In this document: positions 1 to 8,336 of the stretch, one piece after another
Layout: each line of letters starts with the position of its first letter
Position numbering within the stretch: the stretch's first letter is position 1
NCBI RefSeq assembly: GCF_002116635.1
Contig: NZ_LQPW01000134.1
Span: 41,845-105,844 of the forward strand
DNA: 64,000 bases
Direction of reading: 5' to 3'
Origin: Mycobacterium szulgai
GTDB taxonomy: Bacteria > Actinomycetota > Actinomycetes > Mycobacteriales > Mycobacteriaceae
Notes under the pieces: model-generated
Databases searched by the model: none
What the model was told of the DNA's origin: nothing
What the model saw: the letters and a program-made list of their open reading frames with translations, nothing else
Translations under genes and position numbers: made by a program

Positions 1-1
1 G

Positions 2-1321
2 GTCGAAACATACGGTCCCGCAGCCGTTCCCAACTATGTGATCTCCATGTGCCGATCGGTATCGGACATGCTGGAAGCGGCGATCCTGCTGAAAGAGGGC
101 GGCCTGCTGGACGCCTCCGGCGATGAACCGTATTGTCCGGTTGGCATCTCGCCGCTGTTCGAGACGATCGACGATCTGCACAACGGCGCGACCATTCTGC
201 AGGCGATGCTGGAACTTCCGCTGTACCGGGCGCTCGTCGCGGCCCGTGGAGAATCTCAAGAGGTGATGCTCGGGTACTCCGATTCCAACAAGGACGGGGG
301 GTATCTCGCCGCCAACTGGGCGGTCTACCGCGCCGAACTCGCACTGGTGGAAACCGCCCGCAAGAACGGAATCCGGTTGCGGCTCTTCCATGGTCGCGGC
401 GGTACCGTCGGGCGCGGCGGGGGGCCGAGTTATCAGGCCATCCTGGCGCAGCCACCCGGAGCGGTGAACGGCTCGCTGCGTCTCACCGAGCAGGGTGAGG
501 TGATCGCCGCCAAGTACGCCGAGCCGCAGGTGGCGCGGCGCAATCTGGAGAGCCTGTTGGCGGCCACCCTGGAATCGACGCTGCTGGATGTCGAGGGCCT
601 CGGGGAGGCGGCCGAGCCGGCGTATGCGGTTCTCGACGAGGTGGCCACCCTGGCGCAGCGTTCTTACGCCGAATTGGTCCATGACACACCGGGTTTCGTC
701 GAGTACTTCAAGGCTTCCACACCGGTCAGCGAGATCGGGTCGCTGAATATCGGTAGCCGGCCGACGTCACGGAAACCGACCGAGTCGATCTCGGACCTGC
801 GCGCGATCCCCTGGGTGCTGGCCTGGAGCCAGTCGCGAGTGATGCTGCCGGGCTGGTACGGCACCGGTACGGCGTTTGAGCAGTGGATAGGGGCAGGCTC
901 GGACAGCGAAGAAGAACGGCTGGCAACGCTGCACGAGCTATATCAGCGCTGGCCCTTCTTCCGCAGCGTGCTTTCCAACATGGCGCAGGTGCTGGCCAAG
1001 AGCGACCTGGGTCTGGCCGCGCACTACTCCGAGCTGGTGGCCGACGAATCGTTGCGGCGCAGGGTTTTTGACAAGATCGTCGACGAGCATCACCGAACCA
1101 TCGCAATGTACAAGCGGATCACCGGCGAGGATGACCTGCTGGCCGACAATCCGGCGCTGGCGCGTTCGGTGTTCAACCGGTTCCCATATCTGGAGCCGCT
1201 GAATCACCTGCAGGTGGAGTTGTTGCGCCGTTATCGCGGCGGTGAAGACGACGAATTGGTGCAGCGTGGCATCCTGCTGACGATGAATGGACTGGCCAGC
1301 GCGCTGAGAAACAGTGGGTGA
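2..1321 (+). CDS. ppc: phosphoenolpyruvate carboxylase, C-terminal half (5' truncated by window edge)
   Basis: PEP carboxylase makes oxaloacetate from PEP and bicarbonate, an anaplerotic cytoplasmic reaction. The frame is open from base 2, so the 439 visible residues are the C-terminal half of a protein of about 900 residues. GYSDSNKDGG (near residue 92) and the glycine-rich loop FHGRGGTVGRGGGP (near residue 124) are family active-site signatures, and the protein ends in the expected short tail of the NTG type (here RNSG). It converges on an MFS gene with only 9 bp between stops. M. tuberculosis H37Rv is generally regarded as lacking this gene, whereas M. leprae and M. smegmatis have it near the triose phosphate genes, which supports a non-tuberculosis mycobacterium. 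Identification is secure; only the start is missing. Confidence 0.96.
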   Translation, partial: VETYGPAAVPNYVISMCRSVSDMLEAAILLKEGGLLDASGDEPYCPVGISPLFETIDDLHNGATILQAMLELPLYRALVAARGESQEVMLGYSDSNKDGGYLAANWAVYRAELALVETARKNGIRLRLFHGRGGTVGRGGGPSYQAILAQPPGAVNGSLRLTEQGEVIAAKYAEPQVARRNLESLLAATLESTLLDVEGLGEAAEPAYAVLDEVATLAQRSYAELVHDTPGFVEYFKASTPVSEIGSLNIGSRPTSRKPTESISDLRAIPWVLAWSQSRVMLPGWYGTGTAFEQWIGAGSDSEEERLATLHELYQRWPFFRSVLSNMAQVLAKSDLGLAAHYSELVADESLRRRVFDKIVDEHHRTIAMYKRITGEDDLLADNPALARSVFNRFPYLEPLNHLQVELLRRYRGGEDDELVQRGILLTMNGLASALRNSG

Positions 1322-1330
1322 CAGTGCGGC

Positions 1331-2593
1331 TCAACAGACCGCGACAACCGGTGCCGGGCGGCTCGCCTCGGGGGACGGGCGGTCCAATTCGCGCAGCGAA
1401 GGCAGCGCGCAAGCAATCAGGCCGGTCAGCGTGATCGGCACCGACAGCGCCAGGAATGTCGTGGTAAGTCCTGCCGCGTCGGTCAACGGACCGGCCAGCA
1501 ATAGGCCCAGCGGGCCTGCGGCGTAGGGCAGCGAGGTCATCACCCCGACCACCCGGCCGCGCAGCTGGCGCGGGGCCCGGGTCTGCATCACGAAGTTGTA
1601 GATCGGCCGCATGGGCCCGTAGACCAGCCCGATCACCGCGCAGAGCAGCAGGATAACCGGCAACGGCGGTAGCACTGAGATCGCCGCCATCGCCACACCC
1701 AGAGTCAGCGTCGCGACCAGCATCACCGGACGCCGGCGCATCTGCTTCGACAACACCGCGTAGCCCACTGCCCCTGCCAGACCACCAACGGCGAGTGACA
1801 TCAATACCCAACCCAGCTGGGCGGGCTGGTGCCGGTCGGTGAAGTACTTCGGAAACAGCACGCTCTCTATTGGCAGGTACAGCGAGGTGACGCACAGATC
1901 AATGAGTGCCAGCGCGCGCAGCACCCGCAGCCTCCAGACGAAACGCAGCCCCTCGGTGATGCCGGACGCCAGCCCTTGTGGACGCGTCGTATGACTCGGC
2001 TTGTCGGCGCCGTCCAGCCGTAATGGGGCCGTGGTGAGGATGGACGCGGCGAACGTCGCGGCGGTGATCCACATCGTGGTGACGCCGCCGACTGTGGCGA
2101 TCATCAAGCCGCCCATCCCCGGACCCACGATGAAGGCCAGGTTGATGATCGCCTCGTAGCTGCTGTTAACCCGGTCCAGCGACCAGCCCGCCTGCGCGGC
2201 GGCCTCGGGCAGCATCGAGTCGCGCGCCGTCATTCCCGCTGGGCCGAAGGCGGCGGTGCACGCCGCCAACACAGCCAGCACTGCGGCATTGACCGCGCTG
2301 CCGCCGAACAGCCACGCGATAGTCGGAACGGCGGCCACCGAGGTACCGGACAAGAAATCGGAGACCAGCGAAACCCGTCGGCGGCCGAAGTAGTCCACCG
2401 CGGTGCCGGCAATCAGCGTAGAGAACAGCAGGGGCAACGCGGCCGCACAGGCAACGATCGACGCCTGGCCCGCGCTGTCTTGTCGTTGCAATACCAGCCA
2501 GGGAAAGGCAACTATCGAAACGCCGTCGCCCGTCGAGGCCATCAGGGTGGCGAACAAGATCATCAACACCGGTTTTCGGCTGCTGTCCCTCAT
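1331..2593 (-). CDS. MFS transporter, probable drug or metabolite exporter
   Basis: A 420-residue integral membrane protein with about twelve hydrophobic segments. The cytoplasmic loop after the second segment carries the MFS-type signature DYFGRRR (near residue 67), and a long polar stretch separates the two six-helix halves. It resembles the EntS/macrolide-efflux branch of MFS exporters. The gene lies 39 bp downstream of a TetR gene on the same strand, so the two are probably one transcript, and its promoter region is shared with a divergent polyamine operon. That layout suggests repression by the TetR protein and a possible role in exporting the inducer or a product such as a polyamine. 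The substrate cannot be read from the sequence. Confidence 0.85.
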   Translation of the reverse strand: MRDSSRKPVLMILFATLMASTGDGVSIVAFPWLVLQRQDSAGQASIVACAAALPLLFSTLIAGTAVDYFGRRRVSLVSDFLSGTSVAAVPTIAWLFGGSAVNAAVLAVLAACTAAFGPAGMTARDSMLPEAAAQAGWSLDRVNSSYEAIINLAFIVGPGMGGLMIATVGGVTTMWITAATFAASILTTAPLRLDGADKPSHTTRPQGLASGITEGLRFVWRLRVLRALALIDLCVTSLYLPIESVLFPKYFTDRHQPAQLGWVLMSLAVGGLAGAVGYAVLSKQMRRRPVMLVATLTLGVAMAAISVLPPLPVILLLCAVIGLVYGPMRPIYNFVMQTRAPRQLRGRVVGVMTSLPYAAGPLGLLLAGPLTDAAGLTTTFLALSVPITLTGLIACALPSLRELDRPSPEASRPAPVVAVC

Positions 2594-2632
2594 CGATGGT
2601 GGCGCACTTTCACGCCAACGCGGCTCCGGCGG

Positions 2633-3232
2633 TCAGCGTGCTGCACGTGCCCGTCGGGCTTTCGGACGATGCGGTTCGACGATCCGGGACAGCTCGGCTC
2701 CTATGACCTGCCGCAGTTCGGCCTCGCTCAGGTCGTCGATGCCGGTGGCTTTGCGCAGCACGGGTTCGAATAGCCGCCAACCGAATTGCAGCGCAAGCGC
2801 ATTGGCGACTGCGATCCTGGCGCTCGCGTCGCTGTCATGGCGCGGACGCACATTGTCGAGGAGCTGGTTGACGGTCGGGAAGGATTTCTGCAGCTGGTCG
2901 GCCGGATAGCCGTCGAGCAGCGTGCGGGCCAAGACCCGCATGTGTAGATCCACGGCCCGGTCGACGACGTCGGCGGGCGCCTCGGAGTGCAGCACCTCGG
3001 CCATATTCGTGCCCAGGTGTTCGAGCACCGCACCGACCAGCTGCTCCTTATTGCCGATGTAACGAAACACCAACCCCTGGTTGACTTTTGAGCGAGTGGC
3101 GATGTCTCGGATGGATGTCGCTGCCGGGCCGCGCTCGGCGAACAAGTCGCTGGCGGCGTCCAGGATTGCAGCCACCATCCGTTCGCGCCCCTTAGGCATC
3201 TTCCGGGCCGGGGTTGCCGATTTGGTAGTCAT
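2633..3232 (-). CDS. TetR-family transcriptional repressor
   Basis: A 199-residue TetR-type regulator. The N-terminal helix-turn-helix is clear (AERGPAATSIRDIATRSKVN, then FRYIGNKEQL, residues about 34-67) and is followed by a helical ligand-binding domain without recognisable specificity. Its ATG lies inside a perfect 8-bp inverted repeat, and a second repeat with the same geometry lies 29 bp upstream, as expected for autoregulation. A downstream in-frame ATG (MPKGRERM, residue 13) is an alternative start that would leave the operator fully 5' of the coding region. It is transcribed with the MFS exporter and divergent from the ornithine decarboxylase-like gene, so it probably controls both sides. 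Confidence 0.9.
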   Translation of the reverse strand: MTTKSATPARKMPKGRERMVAAILDAASDLFAERGPAATSIRDIATRSKVNQGLVFRYIGNKEQLVGAVLEHLGTNMAEVLHSEAPADVVDRAVDLHMRVLARTLLDGYPADQLQKSFPTVNQLLDNVRPRHDSDASARIAVANALALQFGWRLFEPVLRKATGIDDLSEAELRQVIGAELSRIVEPHRPKARRARAAR

Positions 3233-3270
3233 GTGACTACCATACCCAATCTGGTAGTCGTTTGACTACT
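3224..3270. promoter_or_regulatory. paired TetR operator palindromes in the divergent gap
   Basis: Two inverted repeats with the same architecture. Site 1 is GGTAGTC-N4-GACTACC at 3224-3241, and with the flanking base each side it is an 8-bp perfect palindrome around TG. Site 2 is GGTAGTC-N4-GACTACT at 3253-3270, with one mismatch. Their starts are 29 bp apart, close to three helical turns. They fill most of the space between the TetR start and the decarboxylase start, so a bound TetR dimer pair would block both promoters. Binding by the adjacent TetR is inferred from position. Confidence 0.75.
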
Positions 3271-3298
3271 CCCGCCGCCTCAGGAGTATCTCGCTTAT

Positions 3299-4555
3299 AT
3301 GACGATTGAATTGACATCAAGGTCGGTCCGTACCCCGGGTTGGTGCGAGAAGCGTTGGCCGACGGGCTCGTTGAGCCCACGGATGGCCGAGTATGTGAGT
3401 CAGAAAACACCGGTCACGCCGTGTCTGATCCTGGATCTTGATGTCGTCGCAGCGCGGTACCGGGCGCTGGCCAAAGAGCTTCCGCACGCGGATATCTATT
3501 ACGCGGTCAAGGCCAATCCGCAGCCCGAAGTGATCGCGTTGCTGGCCCGGCTCGGGTCCTGCTTTGATGTGGCGAGCCCGGCGGAGGTGGAGCTGTGTCT
3601 GCGCCTTGGTGCGCGACCCGAATCGCTGTCCTACGGCAACACGACAAAAAAGCGCAGCGACATCCGGTTCGCATTCCAGCGCGGGGTCAGGTTGTTTGCC
3701 GTGGACAGCTGCGGCGAGGTGGAAAAGGTCGCCGAGGAAGCGCCGGGCAGCGACGTCTTCTGCCGGATTCTCACCTCAGGGCAGGGGGCGCAATGGCCAC
3801 TGAGCCGAAAGTTCGGCTGTGCCTCCGATATGGCCGCCGATCTCCTGGTACGGGCCCGTGACCTCGGCCTCAATCCGCGCGGCGTGAGTTTTCACGTCGG
3901 ATCCCAGCAGGGTGACGTCTCGCAGTGGGGGAAAGCGCTTAGGCGGGTCCGCAAGGTGTTCGACCGTGCCGCCGCGGCGGGGCTCAACCTCGACCTGATC
4001 AATTTGGGCGGCGGATTCCCTGCCCAGTATGTCGACAAGATTCCGCCGATCGCGGTCTATGGCAAGGCCATTCGGGACGCACTCGGGGCTCGCTTTCCGG
4101 CTGGGCTGCCGCGGCTGATGGTGGAACCCGGCCGCTACATCGTCGGTGACGCCGGTGTGCTCTTCAGCGAAGTCATCTTGGCGTCGCGCAAAGGATATGA
4201 AGACGACGAACGCTGGGTGTACATCGACGTGGGTGTGTTCGGCGGCTTGGCCGAGACGTTAGACGAGGCCATTCGCTATCGCATCGTTACCAACCGCGAC
4301 GAAAGCCGCAGCGGCCCAGTGGTTCTGGCCGGCCCGACGTGCGACAGTGCCGACATCATGTACGAACGCAACAAGTACCAGCTTCCCCTTGGCCTCCAAC
4401 CGGGCGATGTCCTGGCAATGCTCAGTGCCGGTGCTTATACGAGTGTCTACTGCAGCGCGGCGTTCAATGGTTTCGAACCGCTGCCGCTGCATTGCATACC
4501 GGTTAGTGAACAGCCTGAGAGCGCCGAGCACCTGGAAGAGGTTTGCTCGCTGTGA
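3299..4555 (+). CDS. PLP-dependent ornithine (lysine/ornithine) decarboxylase-like protein
   Basis: A fold-type III (alanine-racemase-like) decarboxylase of 418 residues, predicted to make putrescine from ornithine. The PLP lysine is K71 in YYAVKANPQ, and the C-terminal catalytic cysteine motif is GPTCDSAD with C348. The glycine-rich phosphate-binding segment NLGGGFPAQY and EPGRYIVGDAG are both present. Length and motifs match bacterial ornithine/diaminopimelate-type decarboxylases rather than DapC or LysA proper. The ATG at 3299 follows AGGAG by 12 bases, slightly long; an internal ATG at residue 29 would also retain the whole domain. The next gene overlaps the stop codon, so decarboxylase and synthase are translationally coupled. 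Exact substrate preference (ornithine versus lysine) is uncertain. Confidence 0.88.
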   Translation: MTIELTSRSVRTPGWCEKRWPTGSLSPRMAEYVSQKTPVTPCLILDLDVVAARYRALAKELPHADIYYAVKANPQPEVIALLARLGSCFDVASPAEVELCLRLGARPESLSYGNTTKKRSDIRFAFQRGVRLFAVDSCGEVEKVAEEAPGSDVFCRILTSGQGAQWPLSRKFGCASDMAADLLVRARDLGLNPRGVSFHVGSQQGDVSQWGKALRRVRKVFDRAAAAGLNLDLINLGGGFPAQYVDKIPPIAVYGKAIRDALGARFPAGLPRLMVEPGRYIVGDAGVLFSEVILASRKGYEDDERWVYIDVGVFGGLAETLDEAIRYRIVTNRDESRSGPVVLAGPTCDSADIMYERNKYQLPLGLQPGDVLAMLSAGAYTSVYCSAAFNGFEPLPLHCIPVSEQPESAEHLEEVCSL

Positions 4556-6006
4556 GTTTTGTCCCTGGCCGCGTCCTCGTCATCGGTCTTGGCAGCGTCT
4601 CGCGATGCACACTGCCGCTGCTGTTCAAACATGTGCCGCTCGATCCGGGCAATTACACCGTTATCGATTTCGGCGATCCGGGCGATGACGCGCGCTGGGT
4701 CAAGGACCAAGGTGCTCACTTCTTGCAGCAGCGGATCACCAAGGACAATTACGCCCGAATATTCGCCGAGCACGTCGGCCCCGGAGACCTTATCGTCGAC
4801 CTGGCCTGGAACCTCGAGACCGCGGCGCTACTCGACTGGTGTCACTCACATGGTGTCCGTTACGTCAACGCATCGGTCGAATTATGGGATCCCTATGCGG
4901 GTTTCGGCACCGAACCGCCGGTGCAGCGGACTCTCTACGCACGACAGATGGCGCTGCGTGACATGTATGCCACATGGGGTGGCAACAAGGGGCCAACGGC
5001 GGTTCTCGACCATGGCGCCAATCCTGGCCTGGTATCGCACTTCGTGAAGGCGGCACTCGACGACATCGCCGATCTGTGGCTGGCCGAGCGGGCTACCGCG
5101 GGGCGGGGACGTGACCTCGTCGAGGCGGCCAGGCGAACCGGCACCTACAACCGTCTGGCGCAGCACCTGAACGTCGCCGTGATCCATATTTCCGAACGCG
5201 ATACCCAGATCAGCGCAGAACCCAAGCGGGTCAACGAATTCGTCAATACCTGGTCGGTCGAGGGCTTCTATGAAGAGGGCATCGCACCCGCTGAAATGGG
5301 TTGGGGCACACACGAACGCACCTTGCCGCCGGGGGCCCAGACCCATGATCGCGGTCCAGGCAATCAGATCTGTCTGGCCCGGCCCGGCTGCCGTACCTGG
5401 GTACGATCGTGGGTGCCGTCGGGCGACATCGTCGGCATGGTGATCAGACACGGAGAGGCGTTCTCGATCTCGGAATCGCTCACCGTGGAAACCGGCGGCA
5501 TCGTGGTGTACCGGCCGACAGTGCACTATGCCTACTGCCCGGCCGATGCCGCCATTGCGAGCCTGCATGAGATGCACATGCGCAACTACGTGCTGCAGCC
5601 CAAACACCGCATCATGGGCGACGACATCATCAGCGGGCGCGACGAACTAGGTTGCTTGCTGATGGGCCACCCGTTCGGTAGTTGGTGGATCGGTTCGTTG
5701 CTCGACATCGATGAGTCCCGGGAACTCGTGCCACACCAGAACGCGACCACGGTCCAAGTCGCCGCGGGATTGCTTGCGGCGGTGCAATACGCGATCGAGC
5801 AACCCGAGCGCGGTGTCTGCCTGCCCGACGACCTGCCGCACCGTTTCGTTCTGGAACACGCGATGCCCTACCTCGGTCCGTTCATATCGCAGCCGGTCGA
5901 CTGGTCGCCGCTGAAGAACTTCGTCGACCCTTTCAATGGCGGCAGTGAGCTAGCCGATGCCGATATGTGGCAATTCCAAACGTTTTTGGTCAGCGAATCC
6001 CGGTAA
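4552..6006 (+). CDS. homospermidine synthase-like (saccharopine dehydrogenase fold)
   Basis: A 484-residue NAD-dependent oxidoreductase. The N-terminus has the Rossmann motif VLVIGLGSVSR, and the rest matches bacterial homospermidine synthases, which combine two putrescines into sym-homospermidine and ammonia. I chose the GTG at 4552 because it overlaps the upstream TGA (GTGA) and follows GAAGAGG by about 10 bases; a TTG at 4543 would add three residues. Coupling to an ornithine decarboxylase-like gene makes a two-step putrescine to homospermidine route likely. The pair is not part of the M. tuberculosis order here, so it is an accessory trait. A related carboxyspermidine-type dehydrogenase is the main alternative. 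Confidence 0.8.
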   Translation: MSFVPGRVLVIGLGSVSRCTLPLLFKHVPLDPGNYTVIDFGDPGDDARWVKDQGAHFLQQRITKDNYARIFAEHVGPGDLIVDLAWNLETAALLDWCHSHGVRYVNASVELWDPYAGFGTEPPVQRTLYARQMALRDMYATWGGNKGPTAVLDHGANPGLVSHFVKAALDDIADLWLAERATAGRGRDLVEAARRTGTYNRLAQHLNVAVIHISERDTQISAEPKRVNEFVNTWSVEGFYEEGIAPAEMGWGTHERTLPPGAQTHDRGPGNQICLARPGCRTWVRSWVPSGDIVGMVIRHGEAFSISESLTVETGGIVVYRPTVHYAYCPADAAIASLHEMHMRNYVLQPKHRIMGDDIISGRDELGCLLMGHPFGSWWIGSLLDIDESRELVPHQNATTVQVAAGLLAAVQYAIEQPERGVCLPDDLPHRFVLEHAMPYLGPFISQPVDWSPLKNFVDPFNGGSELADADMWQFQTFLVSESR

Positions 6007-6090
6007 CCACGGGCGCCGCAAGTAGTAGTCGACCCCGCGCGGCCGGTCGGCCCAGGGTACGCCGCCGATCTGGGCCGGCACCGGTAGTCA

Positions 6091-6132
6091 GGGAAAACGC
6101 CGAGGTCCTTTGGCGGACCGGTTCACTCGGCG
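6091..6132 (-). terminator. intrinsic terminator after the minus-strand gene at 6169-6558
   Basis: Read on the minus strand, CGCCGAG (6132-6126) pairs with CTCGGCG (6104-6098), with an internal GGTCC/GGACC stem, and is followed directly by TTTT (6097-6094). This is a classical hairpin plus U-tract, rare in mycobacteria. It lies between the convergent homospermidine synthase gene and the 6169-6558 gene, and the hairpin itself could serve both directions. Confidence 0.6.
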
Positions 6133-6168
6133 TAAGGCGGATCGAAGCGGGGAGGTGCCCGTCACCGA

Positions 6169-6558
6169 CTACTGCGCCGTGCGGTTTCGCAGTCTGTCCA
6201 TGACGCCGCGCACCACGTGCTCGGTGGCCGAGAGCGGCGTCATCACCGTTTCACCCAGGCCCACGATGTAGTCGATCCGTTCGACGATCGCCTCCACCGG
6301 TTCGACCAGCACGATGAGCCGCTTCGCCAGATTGTCCAGGCTTTGCAGCGTGCCCTCGAGATGATCCAGGCCGCCCTCGAGGCGTTCGACCGTGGCGTTG
6401 AGGGCCGCCAGCGAGCTGTTCAGCTCGACCATGGTTTTGCCCAGGCCGTCGAGGACATCTTCGACCTGCTCCACGGTGCGGTCAGCGTTCAATGCCGCCT
6501 GGGTGAGGGTCTTCACGCGGCTTCGCACGGGCGTGCTGCGCACGGTCTTGTCTGCCAT
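6169..6558 (-). CDS. conserved hypothetical coiled-coil protein (Rv1444c-like)
   Basis: A 129-residue protein that sits where Rv1444c sits in M. tuberculosis, just beyond the pentose phosphate operon. From about residue 17 to 90 it is an amphipathic heptad-like helix rich in leucine, valine and acidic residues (for example VEQVEDVLDGL, LNATVERLEGGL), so a coiled coil is likely; there is no signal peptide or membrane segment. Its ATG lies 12 bp beyond a strong hairpin that follows pgl, so it may have its own promoter. Function unknown. Confidence 0.75.
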   Translation of the reverse strand: MADKTVRSTPVRSRVKTLTQAALNADRTVEQVEDVLDGLGKTMVELNSSLAALNATVERLEGGLDHLEGTLQSLDNLAKRLIVLVEPVEAIVERIDYIVGLGETVMTPLSATEHVVRGVMDRLRNRTAQ

Positions 6559-6569
6559 GAGGTCATGGT

Positions 6570-6594
6570 ATCGCCGAGCGTGACGCTCGGCGAT
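6570..6594 (-). terminator. hairpin at the end of the pentose phosphate operon
   Basis: A perfect 11-bp stem with a 3-base loop (ATCGCCGAGCG, TGA, CGCTCGGCGAT) overlapping the pgl stop codon. There is no U-tract, as is usual for mycobacterial terminators. It separates pgl from the downstream 129-residue gene. Confidence 0.6.
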
Positions 6595-7337
6595 TAGCCG
6601 GGAAGCCTGGAAGCGGCCTCAGCGTCCAACAGCCACAGCGTGTTCTCGCGCCCGACGGCTCCGGCGGCCGGCAGTGAAACCGGGTCGGCGCCGCCGACAG
6701 CGGCGGCCACCGCGTCGGCCTTGCCCGCACCCGACACCAGCAGCCACACCGCTCGAGAACGCCGAACCGCGGGCAGTGTCAAGGTGATTCGTTGGGGTGG
6801 CGGTTTGGGGGAGTCTTCCACCGCGACCACCAAGCGGGTTGTCTCACGCACTGCCGGGGTGTCGGGGAACAACGAGTTGATGTGGCCCTCGGGACCCATG
6901 CCCAACAGGTGCACATCGAAATCGGGTGCGGGATTGCCCGGCTCCGCGTTAGCGGCCAGTACCTGCTCGTAGGCCAGTGCCGCGGCATCTATGTCGGTGC
7001 CGAATTCGCCGTCGCTGGAGGCCATGGGATGCACCTGACTCGACGGGATATCGATGTGGTCGAGCAAGGCCGCACGCGCCTGCTTCTCGTTGCGCTCGTC
7101 GTCGTCTTCGGAGACGTAGCGCTCGTCGCCCCAGAACAGATGCACCTTGGACCAGTCGACGCGTGATCCCTGGCCCGCGAGGTAGCTCATCAGCGCGTTG
7201 CCGTTGCCTCCACCGGTGAGGACGATCAACGCTCGGCCTCGTGCGGCAACGGCGGCCCCGATCGCGTCGATCAAGCGGTTGCCGGCAGCCTCGACCAAGG
7301 TTTTGGTGTCTGGAAAGGTTTGGATGTCGGTGCTCAC
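6594..7337 (-). CDS. pgl: 6-phosphogluconolactonase
   Basis: Hydrolyses 6-phosphogluconolactone in the oxidative pentose phosphate pathway, cytoplasmic. The 247-residue product carries the family segments LTGGGNGNALM, VHLFWGDERYV and LLGMGPEGHINSLFP, the last containing the catalytic GxxxDGH-like histidine region. The GTG at 7337 was chosen because it overlaps the opcA TGA (GTGA), and 247 residues equals the known M. tuberculosis devB length; an upstream extension through opcA sequence is not credible. It is last in the tkt-tal-zwf-opcA-pgl operon and is followed by a hairpin. Confidence 0.95.
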   Translation of the reverse strand: MSTDIQTFPDTKTLVEAAGNRLIDAIGAAVAARGRALIVLTGGGNGNALMSYLAGQGSRVDWSKVHLFWGDERYVSEDDDERNEKQARAALLDHIDIPSSQVHPMASSDGEFGTDIDAAALAYEQVLAANAEPGNPAPDFDVHLLGMGPEGHINSLFPDTPAVRETTRLVVAVEDSPKPPPQRITLTLPAVRRSRAVWLLVSGAGKADAVAAAVGGADPVSLPAAGAVGRENTLWLLDAEAASRLPG

Positions 7338-8245
7338 ACGTACTGCACTTTCTTGATGCCTTCGAGCGCGGCGAAGTAGATTTCGTCTGGATCCAGCCGG
7401 CGCAGGTCCTCGGCCAGGCACTCACCGGTTACCCTGCGCGCCAACGGAACCAGGGCATCCGGCCGCGCGGTCCGGCGCAGGGTGGCAGTGCGGCCCTCCT
7501 GCGGCCGGCTCAGCACAATCGTCTCGCTCTTGCGCTCCAGCTCGACTTTCAGTTCGCCCACCGCCCGCCGCACCGGGCCGTCGATCCGGCTGGCCAGCCA
7601 GCCCGCCAGGATGTCAAGTGCCGGTTCGGATCTCAGGCCCGACACGAGCGCCGAATCGATCGGCTCGTGCGGCGGCTGGTCTACCGCGGAAGTCAGCAGC
7701 GCTCGCCAGTAGGTAATGCGGCTCCATGCCAGGTCGGTGTCGCCGGCCGTGTAACCGGGTAGTCGGCTCTTGATCGCCGACAGGGGATCGACGCCGTTGG
7801 TGGCGTCGGTGATGCGCCGAATCGCCAACTTGCCCAACGGGTCCTGGGCCGGCACGGCCGGTGCGATGTCCGGCCACCAGGCCACCACCGGGATGTCGGG
7901 TAGCAGGAAGGGGGTGACGACGCTGTCGGCGTGGCCGGCCAGCGGGCCCGAAAGTCGCAGCACCACAACCTCGCCGGCGCCGGCGTCCGCGCCTACGCGT
8001 AGTTGCGCGTCCAGCCGGGCCTCGTCGGCGTACGGGTCGCCTCTCATCGTGACGATGATGCGGCTGGGGTGTTCGTGGCTGGCATCGTTGGCCGCTTCGA
8101 TGGACTCTTCGAGCACGGCGTCGCTGTCCGGGGCGATGATCAGCGTCAGTACCCGTCCCATCGTGACGGCACCGATCTTTTCGCGTAGCTCGTCGAGCTT
8201 CTTGTTGACCGCGGTGGTGGTGGTGTCAGGCAGATCGACAATCAT
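7334..8245 (-). CDS. opcA: glucose-6-phosphate dehydrogenase assembly protein OpcA
   Basis: OpcA is needed for glucose-6-phosphate dehydrogenase activity in actinobacteria and cyanobacteria. The 303-residue length equals the M. tuberculosis homologue, and the family segments MIVDLPDTTTTAVNKKLDEL (start), VVAWWPDIAPAVP and the DLAWSRITYWRALL motif are visible. The start codon ATG at 8245 shares a base with the stop of a 12-codon MIRU-like ORF, so its translation may depend on ribosomes arriving from zwf through that repeat. It overlaps pgl by 4 bp at its own end. Confidence 0.95.
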   Translation of the reverse strand: MIVDLPDTTTTAVNKKLDELREKIGAVTMGRVLTLIIAPDSDAVLEESIEAANDASHEHPSRIIVTMRGDPYADEARLDAQLRVGADAGAGEVVVLRLSGPLAGHADSVVTPFLLPDIPVVAWWPDIAPAVPAQDPLGKLAIRRITDATNGVDPLSAIKSRLPGYTAGDTDLAWSRITYWRALLTSAVDQPPHEPIDSALVSGLRSEPALDILAGWLASRIDGPVRRAVGELKVELERKSETIVLSRPQEGRTATLRRTARPDALVPLARRVTGECLAEDLRRLDPDEIYFAALEGIKKVQYV

Positions 8246-8336
8246 CAGCGGCGCTCCTCGTTACGGTCGCCTGTGCGGATCATTTGCGCCGCTCCTCAGC
8301 ATTGCCGCGCGCTGCATCGTCGCCGGCGCGGCTCAT
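8245..8336 (-). repeat. MIRU-like repeat with two tiny coupled ORFs between zwf and opcA
   Basis: On the minus strand an 18-residue ORF (8336-8280, MSRAGDDAARGNAEERRK) starts in the zwf stop (ATGA), and its own stop overlaps the ATG of a 12-residue ORF (8283-8245, MIRTGDRNEERR), whose TGA runs into the opcA ATG (TGATG). The MSRAGDDA...EERR pattern and start/stop overlaps are characteristic of mycobacterial interspersed repetitive units. The second unit is a degenerate copy of the first. It probably keeps ribosomes moving through a 90-bp gap inside an operon. Confidence 0.75.
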
